Source: CAXMST01 sp963712765
GTDB taxonomy: Bacteria; Actinomycetota; Thermoleophilia; Solirubrobacterales; 70-9
NCBI GenBank assembly: GCA_963712765.1
Contig: CAVQIX010000002.1
Coordinates: 1-64,000 of the forward strand
DNA length: 64,000 bases
Reading direction: 5' to 3'
The translations under genes were made by a program, and so were the position numbers. Within the stretch, counting starts at the first letter, position 1, and each line of letters begins with the position of its first letter. This document shows positions 57,510-64,000 of the stretch, piece by piece. Under the pieces are notes generated by a model. That model was given only the letters and a program-made list of their open reading frames with translations, did no database searches and was not told the origin of the DNA.

Positions 57510-58574
57510 TCAGCCGCCCCCGCCGTTGCCGCCGCCACCCTCGGGCGGGGTCTGGCCATCGAGCTCCGGCGCCGACAGCTCGCCGTCGGCGCCCTGGGCA
57601 GCGGGAATCCGGCCGCGCGCGAGGCTCGTGCCGGCGAAGGGCACCACAGGCGCGCCATCCTGCACCGCGGCGTTGATCACCTTCTGCAGCTCGTCGGCGG
57701 GGCTCTCCGAGACCTCGACGAACTGGGCCGTGCCGCCGACCACCACCGCGACCGGCGCCGGAATCGTGAAGCGGTCGTTGACGCTCCCGTTCGGCCCGGG
57801 CGCGATCAGGGTCACGGGGTATCCGGCGTTCCGGTTCAGCATCATCCACAGGACGTAGGCCTTGTTGCGACCGATATCGGGATCGAGGCCGTCGAGCTGG
57901 AGATCGACGAAGAGCTGATCGTTGGCGAGGCCGAACTCGGCCAGGCCGCCGACGCCGCTGCCGTCCTGGGCCGAGAGGGGCACCGGCGTGATGTCCCGCT
58001 GCGCCTCGGCCGGATCGGCGGCCGCAGCATCCCCGTTACCGCCTCCGTCGAATACACCGGCGATGGCGAGGATCGCGAAGAGCACGATCAGGCCGCCGAG
58101 CCCGAGGGCGGCGATCAGCCGCGTCTGCCTCGACGCCTGGCCACCGCCGCTGGAGGCTCGGGCCGCAGCGGGCCTCGGAGAATCGGGGAGCCCTCGGTCG
58201 GCGGCTTTGGCCGCGGTCGGTCCCGCGGCCTTGCGCCTGCGCCCCTTCGGCTCGGGCAGCTTCGGAAGTTCGGCGGCCGGCGCTATCGCCTGAAGCTTGG
58301 TCACGATCGTCTCCGCGAGCTCCCGGGCCTCCGGCTCTTGCTGGAGGTAGCGAACAGCGTCGGCGCGTCCGATCGGATCTGCCTGCCCGAGCAGGTAGTC
58401 GGTGAGGCCTACCTCGCTGTCGGGGTCGGCGCCTCCAAGCTCGCCCAGCGCCCCGCGCGCCTTGGCTCTCACCTCGCGCTCGCTGATTCCGAGCAGGCCG
58501 GCGAGATCCTCATAACTCTGTCCCCGCTCGCAGACCAACTGCAGCAGCGCCCGCTCATCCTGCTTGAGTGCCAT
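57510..58574 (-). CDS. Membrane protein with sigma-region-4-like HTH and RskA-like external domain
   Basis: A 354-residue protein. The N-terminus (DERALLQLVCERGQSYEDLAGLLGISEREVRAKARGALGEL, residues 6-46) resembles the HTH of sigma-factor region 4. Residues 58-95 (DYLLGQADPIGRADAVRYLQQEPEARELAETI) look like an anti-sigma zinc-finger helix pair that has lost its Cys and His. A basic linker leads to one membrane helix (about 152-175). The external domain (KAYVLWMMLNRNAGYPVTLIAP, GTAQFVEVSE) is like the C-terminal part of RskA-type anti-sigma factors. A Gly-rich tail closes it. It may be a membrane-tethered regulator. ATG 58574 follows TAGGCT by 8 bases. Confidence 0.77.
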   Translation of the reverse strand: MALKQDERALLQLVCERGQSYEDLAGLLGISEREVRAKARGALGELGGADPDSEVGLTDYLLGQADPIGRADAVRYLQQEPEARELAETIVTKLQAIAPAAELPKLPEPKGRRRKAAGPTAAKAADRGLPDSPRPAAARASSGGGQASRQTRLIAALGLGGLIVLFAILAIAGVFDGGGNGDAAAADPAEAQRDITPVPLSAQDGSGVGGLAEFGLANDQLFVDLQLDGLDPDIGRNKAYVLWMMLNRNAGYPVTLIAPGPNGSVNDRFTIPAPVAVVVGGTAQFVEVSESPADELQKVINAAVQDGAPVVPFAGTSLARGRIPAAQGADGELSAPELDGQTPPEGGGGNGGGG

Positions 58575-58582
58575 CCGCCCAA

Positions 58583-58626
58583 AGCCTAGATGACTGATTT
58601 CTCTCTGATCACCCGCTGAGTATCTT
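58583..58626. promoter_or_regulatory. Divergent leaderless-type promoters
   Basis: TAGGCT on the minus strand (58583-58588) ends 8 bases before ATG 58574. TATCTT on the plus strand (58621-58626) ends 9 bases before ATG 58636. No SD is seen for either gene. Confidence 0.52.
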
Positions 58627-58635
58627 GGGCCGCTG

Positions 58636-60660
58636 ATGACCGCTCGACTCGCCACCATCGTCGACCGCGCGCCGACCGCCGCTCTGCTGGCCTGCCTCCT
58701 GTTCACGGTCGGGATCGGGGCCTATGCAGTCGGCGTTCCCGATCGACTCGCTCTCGGCGGCGGGACCAGCGCAGGATCGGAGAGTGAGGAGGCGCGAGCG
58801 CTGCTGGCAGCCGAGCTCGGATACGACCCGGCGGCCGCCTTCGTCCTGGCGCTCAGTAGCGAGGAGTCGATCTCGGCGCCGAGCAGTGACGTCGCGATCA
58901 AGACCCTGATCGGTCAGGTGGAATCACTGCCGCAGGTCGCCGCGGTGGAGCTCGGGAAGCCGTCCGCCGACGGTCTCACGACCACGCTGTCGGTCTTCGT
59001 CGGCGAGGGAACCGGGTCCAGCGACCTCGAGGCGGTCGGGAGCTCCCTCGCCGGCGATCTCGACCCAGGGCCGCTGAGCCTGCTGGTCGACGGTCCGGCC
59101 GCGACCGAGATCGCGGCCCGTGACGTCGCCGGCGACGAAGCTCCGAAACTCATCGTTCTCGCGCTGCCGCTGCTGTTGCTCCTGCTCGCCGCCAGCCTCG
59201 GCTGGCGCATGGCCCCCGCAGTCCTGCTCGCCGCCGCCCTGGCGGCCGCCGGCGCGGTCGCCGCCCTCGGCGCCCTCGGCGAGGTAGTCGAGATCGCGGT
59301 GATCTCGGTGGTCGCCGCCGCGCTGGGTGGCGCGGTGCTGGCGGTCGAGTTCGGTTCAGGACTGCTCTATCGCTACCGCGAGGAGGCGGCGAGTCTGGGC
59401 GAGGGGACGGAGGCGATCGAGTACTCGCTCCACACCGTGCTCAAGGGCGCCGCGATCGGGGTCGTCAGCGCCGCGCTCGTCGGTGCGGGCCTGATGGTGA
59501 TCCCGATCGAGATCGTTCGCTCGATCGGCGCGGGAGTGATCGCAGCCAGCCTCTTCGGCCCGCTCCTCGGGGTCATACCCGTTGCGGCCGCTATCTCGCT
59601 CGGGGCTGCGAGTGGGAGCGGAGCGTCGCTGCCGCTCGCCTCCGCAGACACCGGCACCGGGGGCGCGCCGTTTGCCTTCCGCTATCTCCTGGCCTTGGCG
59701 CGGGGCCGCGGGCGTGGGCTGATCGCGCTGCTGCCGATAGTGGTGCTCGCCGCCCTCGCCCTACCCCTGCTCGACTCCGAGGCGATCGGTCTTCAGGCCG
59801 ATGAGCTTCCTGCAGGCGATCCCGCGGTGGAGGCCGACAGCCGGCTCGCCGGGGCATTCGGGGCCGGCGTCGGGGGACCGCTGCTGGTGCTGACCGACGG
59901 GCCGGCGGAGGCTCCGACCGTGACCACCTATCGAGACTCGCTCTCGCGGATCGAGTCCGTGCGGTCCGTCGGTCGCGGCCTGACCGCGGGCGAGTTCGCG
60001 GCGATCGACGTCGTCGCCGACTCAGGGCCGACGTCGCTCGGCGCCCAGCGCACGCTCGAGCGGGTTCGGGCCGAGCCGGCCCCGAGCCCGAGTCGGGTCG
60101 GAGGGCCCGCGGCCGAACTCGCCGATTCGGCCGATCGCCTCGTCGCAGATCTGCCGCTCGTCGGGCTCTTGGCGCTGCTCGGGACGGCCGCCCTATGGAG
60201 CCTGCTCTTCCGTTCGGCCTTCGGCCCTCTGCTGGCGCTGACAGGTGCGATCGCCCCACTGGCAGGAGTCGCCGCAATGCTGCTGGTCTTCTCCGATGGC
60301 CGTCTCTCGGGCGCGCTCGACTACACACCGGCGGGCGCGCCGCACCTCTATACGCTCGTGGTCGTGGCGGCGCTGCTGCTCGCGATCGGGCTGGCTCGCG
60401 GCGCGGCGTTCGCGACCGCGCTGCGCGAGGAGCGCGCGCTCGGCGGCGGAGCCGCGGGCTCGATCGCCCGTTCGGGGCTGCTGACGCTGATGCCGGCTGC
60501 ACTGGCGACGGGCGTCGGCGTCGTGCTCGCCGGAGTCTGGGTCGGCTCGGAGGTGCTGGCCGCCAAGGAGCTGGCGGTGGGGCTCTCGGCCGGTCTCCTT
60601 GCCGACCTCGTCCTCGCCCGGGCGGTTCTCGCCCCGGCGCTTGCGAGACTGTCGATCTGA
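58636..60660 (+). CDS. MMPL/RND family transporter, degenerate
   Basis: A 674-residue RND-like permease. One N-terminal helix precedes an external domain; four to five helices follow from about residue 170 (LIVLALPLLLLLLAASL...), then the pattern repeats from about residue 375. The SSD-like helix with RYREEAASLGEGTEAIEYSLHTVLKGA is a normal MMPL feature. The Asp-Tyr pair expected in both halves is absent (AVEFGSGLLYRYREE; AIGLARGAAFATALREE), so proton coupling may differ or be lost. It is followed after one base by a hotdog thioesterase, suggesting a lipid-related operon. Confidence 0.82.
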   Translation: MTARLATIVDRAPTAALLACLLFTVGIGAYAVGVPDRLALGGGTSAGSESEEARALLAAELGYDPAAAFVLALSSEESISAPSSDVAIKTLIGQVESLPQVAAVELGKPSADGLTTTLSVFVGEGTGSSDLEAVGSSLAGDLDPGPLSLLVDGPAATEIAARDVAGDEAPKLIVLALPLLLLLLAASLGWRMAPAVLLAAALAAAGAVAALGALGEVVEIAVISVVAAALGGAVLAVEFGSGLLYRYREEAASLGEGTEAIEYSLHTVLKGAAIGVVSAALVGAGLMVIPIEIVRSIGAGVIAASLFGPLLGVIPVAAAISLGAASGSGASLPLASADTGTGGAPFAFRYLLALARGRGRGLIALLPIVVLAALALPLLDSEAIGLQADELPAGDPAVEADSRLAGAFGAGVGGPLLVLTDGPAEAPTVTTYRDSLSRIESVRSVGRGLTAGEFAAIDVVADSGPTSLGAQRTLERVRAEPAPSPSRVGGPAAELADSADRLVADLPLVGLLALLGTAALWSLLFRSAFGPLLALTGAIAPLAGVAAMLLVFSDGRLSGALDYTPAGAPHLYTLVVVAALLLAIGLARGAAFATALREERALGGGAAGSIARSGLLTLMPAALATGVGVVLAGVWVGSEVLAAKELAVGLSAGLLADLVLARAVLAPALARLSI

Positions 60661-60661
60661 G

Positions 60662-61078
60662 ATGGCTGCTGACTCACCCAATAGCGGCGAGGGTCCCCGG
60701 ACCCTCGGTGATGCGCTCGGGATCACCGACTACGAGCTCGAGGCGGAGGACCTCGCCCGGGCCCGGCTCCCGCTCAGCGGCGCCGTTCTGCAGCCGTACG
60801 GGATCGTCCACGGTGGCGCCTACGCCTGTCTCGCCGAGAGCGTCGCCTCGCGCGCGACCTATGACGCTGTGGGGCCGGACAACGGCGCCTTCGGGCAGTC
60901 CAACGACACCACCTTCCTGCGTCCCATCTCCGCGGGGTCGATCAACGCCGTCGCCCGAGCCCGTCACCGGGGGCGGACGACCTGGGTCTGGGATGTGGAG
61001 ATGAGCGACGACGAGGGCCGCGTCTGTGCTCTGTCGCGGATGACAGTCGCCGTCCGGCCTCTCAACCGCGAGAGCTGA
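60662..61078 (+). CDS. PaaI family hotdog thioesterase
   Basis: A 138-residue hotdog-fold protein. PYGIVHGGAYACLAESVAS is the catalytic helix with its preceding HGG motif. SNDTTFLRPISAGSINAVARARHRGRTTWVWDVEMSDDEGRVCALSRMTVAVRP completes the fold. It hydrolyses an acyl-CoA, probably aryl or hydroxylated fatty acyl. The ATG lies 1 base after the MMPL stop, so the two are coupled. It is convergent with nadE 12 bases away. Confidence 0.88.
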   Translation: MAADSPNSGEGPRTLGDALGITDYELEAEDLARARLPLSGAVLQPYGIVHGGAYACLAESVASRATYDAVGPDNGAFGQSNDTTFLRPISAGSINAVARARHRGRTTWVWDVEMSDDEGRVCALSRMTVAVRPLNRES

Positions 61079-61090
61079 CGCGGGTTCCGC

Positions 61091-62800
61091 TCAGCCGCCG
61101 AAGCGGTTGGTGATCGGCAGACGGCGGTCGCGGCCGAACGCCTTCGGGGTGATCTTCACTCCCGGTGGTGCCTGGCGGCGCTTGTACTCAGCCCGATCCA
61201 CCAGGCCGATCACCCGCTCGGCCACCTCGCCGTCGATCCCTGCAGCGATCATCGTTTCGCGGCTTCCGTCCCGCTCGATGTACTCCTCGAGCGCGAGGTC
61301 GAGCACCTCGTATGGTGGGAGTGAGTCGCTGTCGAGCTGATCGGGGCGGAGCTCGGCCGTGGGTGGCCGCTCGATCACCGAAGCCGGAACGAGGTCGGTC
61401 CCGGCGCGCGCGTTGCGGCGCCGGACGAGCTCGTAGACGAGCGTCTTAGGCACGTCCTTGATCACGGCGAAGCCGCCGGCCATGTCGCCGTAGAGGGTTG
61501 CGTAACCGACCGACATCTCCGACTTGTTGCCGGTACTCAGCGGAAGCCAGCCGAACTTGTTCGAGAGCGCCATGACGATGTTGCCGCGGATCCGAGCCTG
61601 GATGTTCTCCTCGGCGACCCCCGGATCCATCCCCGCGAAGCGGTCAGCGAGGGCGCGCTCGTAGGCCCCCATCGTCTCGGCGATGTTGATCTCGATCGTC
61701 TCGCCTCCGAGGTTGGCGGCGATCGCACGGGCGTCCCCCTGGGTCTCGTCGCTGGAGTGGGGAGAGGGCATGATCACGCAGCTGACCCGCTCGCCGCCGA
61801 GCGCGTCGGCGGCCACCATTGCGACCAGCGCGGAGTCGATGCCGCCGCTGAGGCCGAGGACGGCGCGGGAGAAGCCGTTCTTGGCGACGTAGTCCCTGAG
61901 CCCGACTCGTAGGGCGGCGTAGACCTCCTCGACCTCGTCGAGAGGGGAGGCAAGCGAGGGCTCGGCCACAACGCGATCGGCGCCGGCGGCCGATGGCTCC
62001 CCGAGGCTGGCGACGACCGGGGCCCGGGAGGGCTCGGCGGTTAGGGGGGTTCCACGCGGGAGCTCGAGGTCGCAGATCAGCAGCTCGGAGTCGAACTGAC
62101 CCGCCCGCGCCAGCGTCTCGCCCTCGGCGTCGACGACGACGCTGTGACCATCGAAGACGAGCTCGTCCTGACCCCCGACCATGTTGCACAGCGCCACGGC
62201 GACTCCGTTCTCGCGGGCGCGCTCGGCGATCATCCGCTCGCGCGCCGCCCCCTTGCCGCGGTGAAACGGCGAGGCGGAAGCGTTGATGATGAGTGCCGCT
62301 CCGGCGAGCGCCTCGACCGAAGCCGGCGGGCCGGGCAACCAGACGTCCTCGCAGACCGTCAGACCTATGAGGACCCCGTCGATCTCGATCAGCTCACCCC
62401 CCTCGCCCGGCTCGAAGTAGCGACGCTCGTCGAAGACCCCGTAGTTGGGAAGGAGTACCTTCCGGTAGGTCGCCACCCGGCTCCCGGATGCGAGCACGTG
62501 GAGTCCGTTATGCAGCGCCGGGCCGCGGTCGGGGCTGCCGACGACCGCGACTACTCCCTCGACCTCGCCCGCGAGCTCGGTCAGGGCGGCGTCCGCGGCG
62601 TCGAGGAAGTGCCGCTTCAGCAGGAGGTCCTCAGGTGGGTAGCCGGTGATCGTCAGCTCCGGGAGCACTGCGAGATCGGCGCCGGCGGCGCCGGCGGCGC
62701 GGATCTGCTCCAGGGCCAGCTCGGCATTGGCCTCGATCGCCCCGACCGTCGGGTTGAGCTGACAAAGAGCCAGACGCAGGGTGCGGGTGCCGTTGGTCAT
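61091..62800 (-). CDS. nadE: Glutamine-dependent NAD(+) synthetase
   Basis: A 569-residue two-domain enzyme that amidates deamido-NAD with ammonia from glutamine. The N-terminal nitrilase-like glutaminase has the triad Glu48 (LPEL), Lys114 (YRK) and Cys150 (TVCEDVW). The C-terminal synthetase has the ATP loop LGLSGGIDSALVAMVAADAL (SGGIDS at 318-323) and ALSNKFGWLPLSTGNKSEMSVGYATLYGDMAGGFA. ATG 62800 was chosen because TLRLALCQLNPTVG is the usual start and GATAAT lies 7 bases upstream; an ATG at 62848 would add 16 residues. Confidence 0.94.
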   Translation of the reverse strand: MTNGTRTLRLALCQLNPTVGAIEANAELALEQIRAAGAAGADLAVLPELTITGYPPEDLLLKRHFLDAADAALTELAGEVEGVVAVVGSPDRGPALHNGLHVLASGSRVATYRKVLLPNYGVFDERRYFEPGEGGELIEIDGVLIGLTVCEDVWLPGPPASVEALAGAALIINASASPFHRGKGAARERMIAERARENGVAVALCNMVGGQDELVFDGHSVVVDAEGETLARAGQFDSELLICDLELPRGTPLTAEPSRAPVVASLGEPSAAGADRVVAEPSLASPLDEVEEVYAALRVGLRDYVAKNGFSRAVLGLSGGIDSALVAMVAADALGGERVSCVIMPSPHSSDETQGDARAIAANLGGETIEINIAETMGAYERALADRFAGMDPGVAEENIQARIRGNIVMALSNKFGWLPLSTGNKSEMSVGYATLYGDMAGGFAVIKDVPKTLVYELVRRRNARAGTDLVPASVIERPPTAELRPDQLDSDSLPPYEVLDLALEEYIERDGSRETMIAAGIDGEVAERVIGLVDRAEYKRRQAPPGVKITPKAFGRDRRLPITNRFGG

Positions 62801-62807
62801 CTCCCGG

Positions 62808-62813
62808 ATTATC
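62808..62813 (-). promoter_or_regulatory. -10 box (GATAAT) of nadE
   Basis: GATAAT on the minus strand ends 7 bases before the nadE ATG at 62800. This supports 62800 over the upstream ATG at 62848, which would lie before the promoter. Confidence 0.5.
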
Positions 62814-62903
62814 GCTGGCGGCGTCTCGCCACCGCACCTTTCGCTCACGTATGGGGTTCACTGGTCACTGTAGATTTGCTCGAGTTCCTGCAGGATCCCT
62901 CGC

Positions 62904-64000
62904 TTGCGTCGCCTCCTCCTCCTCCTTTCGCTTCCGCTCCTCGCCCTACTGGGCCCCTGGGCGGGCCCCGCCGACGCCTCGACGTCGGCCGAGACGCTGA
63001 GGCAGGCCGAGGCGTTGCTAGGGGTCGGGTCGAGCTCGAGCTCAGCCGGCCGGGGCTCGGGCCGCGAGGCGACCGTGATCTTGCGGGATCTCAGCCGCGA
63101 GCTCCCGCGCCTCAGCCCTTCACAGCGACTCCGAGCCCGACGGCTCCTGCAGCGGCCCAGCCAGAGCGGGGATGAGGCCTACTTCGGTCCCGAGGACCCG
63201 GCCTCACCGATCTGCGATACCAACTTCTGCGTGCACTGGGGCACAGCCCGGCGAGATCGTCCCCCCAAAGCCGACTCGGAGCCGAACGGCATCCCCGACT
63301 ACGTCGAGGCCGTGCTCGCCGCCGGACAGCGTTCCTTCGAGGTCGAGAACGGCGAGCTCGGCTGGCAGCGCGGGCGCTCCGACGGCAATCGCGGCGCCCG
63401 TGGCGGCAGGGGGGGCAATGGTCAGGTCGACATCTACCTCGCCGGACTGAAACGCGGCCTGTTCGGCTATGCGACCAGCGATCCCGGCGCCGGCGGACCT
63501 CGCCGGCCCGCCTACCTGGTGATCGACAACGACTTCTCGGGGTTCGGCGGTTCGCCGCTCGAGCTGATGCGGGTCACCATCGCCCACGAGTACAACCACG
63601 TGCTTCAGTTCGGCTACGACGCCTTCGAGGACGCCTGGATGTTCGAGTCGACGGCGACCTGGGTCGAGGATCGGGTCTACCCCGCGATCAACGACTACTT
63701 CAACTTCTTGCAGCCGTTCTACGAGAACCCCGACGTGCCCCTGGCCGAGACCAACAGGCGGTCGGTCAAGGTCTACGGCTCGGCGATGTGGAATCACTGG
63801 CTCGACTCGCGGCTGGGCCCGGCAACGATCAGGGACGCCTGGGCCCTCTCTCGCGGGGTGCGCCCCGGCGGCCTCGCGGTGGCCGCCTACGAGGCCGGGA
63901 TCGATGCCAACGGCGGCAGATCCTTCAGCAAGGAGTTCGCCGGTTTCGCCGCCGCCACGGCCGAGCTCAACTCGGCCGGGGCCTTTCCCGATGCCGGCTC
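62904..64000 (+). CDS. Secreted HExxH metalloprotease-like protein (MXAN_6640-like), truncated by window end
   Basis: The frame is open from TTG 62904 to the end of the window (365 codons, no stop reached). The start gives a signal peptide (RRLLLLLLSLPLLALLGPW, cleavage near PADAS). A Ser/Gly-rich segment, then a two-Cys region (ICDTNFCVHWG) with a calcium-like GIPDYVEAVL and GNGQVDIYLAGL lead to the zinc site HEYNH (residues 228-232), followed by MFESTATWVEDRVYP. This resembles MXAN_6640-type secreted zincins. TAGATT at 62871-62876 may be the -10. TTG is the only start in frame after the TAG at 62871; the C-terminus is missing. Confidence 0.78.
   Translation, partial: MRRLLLLLSLPLLALLGPWAGPADASTSAETLRQAEALLGVGSSSSSAGRGSGREATVILRDLSRELPRLSPSQRLRARRLLQRPSQSGDEAYFGPEDPASPICDTNFCVHWGTARRDRPPKADSEPNGIPDYVEAVLAAGQRSFEVENGELGWQRGRSDGNRGARGGRGGNGQVDIYLAGLKRGLFGYATSDPGAGGPRRPAYLVIDNDFSGFGGSPLELMRVTIAHEYNHVLQFGYDAFEDAWMFESTATWVEDRVYPAINDYFNFLQPFYENPDVPLAETNRRSVKVYGSAMWNHWLDSRLGPATIRDAWALSRGVRPGGLAVAAYEAGIDANGGRSFSKEFAGFAAATAELNSAGAFPDAG

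Overview
The window is a GC-rich, gene-dense chromosome segment. The tail of an rRNA operon (5S rRNA and its terminator) sits at the left end. Gene content and layout point to an actinobacterium, most likely class Thermoleophilia (order Solirubrobacterales or a relative). The reasons are: a DnaE2/ImuB mutasome under a GAAC-N4-GTTC LexA box; a pgsA / RsiG-like / FHA / FtsR-like run typical of Actinobacteria; SepF; MmpL-type transporters; and many genes whose -10 box lies 6-11 bases before the start codon, as expected for leaderless mRNAs. The taxonomic placement is inference; no 16S rRNA is present.

Layout. 1-200: 5S rRNA and terminator. 0.2-4.5 kb (minus): an overlapping MmpL transporter, MFS exporter and anchored protein. 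4.55-5.7 kb: M28 peptidase. 5.8-11.2 kb (minus): SOS mutasome imuB-DUF6504-dnaE2, followed by a small Cys-containing ORF. 11.1-17.3 kb: a lipoprotein, a branched-chain amino acid type binding protein and, convergent to it, livHMGF. 17.3-21.3 kb: isocitrate/isopropylmalate dehydrogenase-like enzyme, double zinc-ribbon protein, methyltransferase, alpha/beta hydrolase and HD-domain protein. 21.3-30 kb: murA, then a histidine cluster (hisZ-G-D-B, an inserted secreted glycosidase-like gene, hisH-A-orf-hisF). hisC, hisI and hisE are not in this cluster. 30-37 kb: PQQ-like beta-propeller, CCA/poly(A) nucleotidyltransferase, then pgeF-yggS-sepF-proC-yggT-lspA-rluD, a cell-division-linked cluster without divIVA.

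37-48 kb is a long co-directional core block: a structured leader and rpsB-tsf-pyrH-frr-uppS-cdsA, then dxr-rseP, an acyl-CoA ligase and ispG. It joins translation, nucleotide, isoprenoid and phospholipid synthesis with intramembrane proteolysis. 48-53.7 kb: a secreted murein-peptidase-like protein, GNAT, FKBP lipoprotein, enoyl-reductase-like protein, proS and pgsA. 53.7-55.9 kb is the regulatory locus of most interest: a canonical promoter drives an 86-residue protein with a single RsiG-type c-di-GMP signature, followed by a zinc-ribbon/FHA (GarA-like) protein and an FtsR-like MerR regulator. 55.8-64 kb: a frame-broken FAD oxidase, a sigma-region-4/anti-sigma-like membrane protein, a second MMPL transporter, a thioesterase, nadE and a truncated secreted HExxH metalloprotease.

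Most genes are packed into operons with ATGA, GTGA or TGATG overlaps, so translational coupling is probably the rule inside operons and leaderless initiation at their heads.
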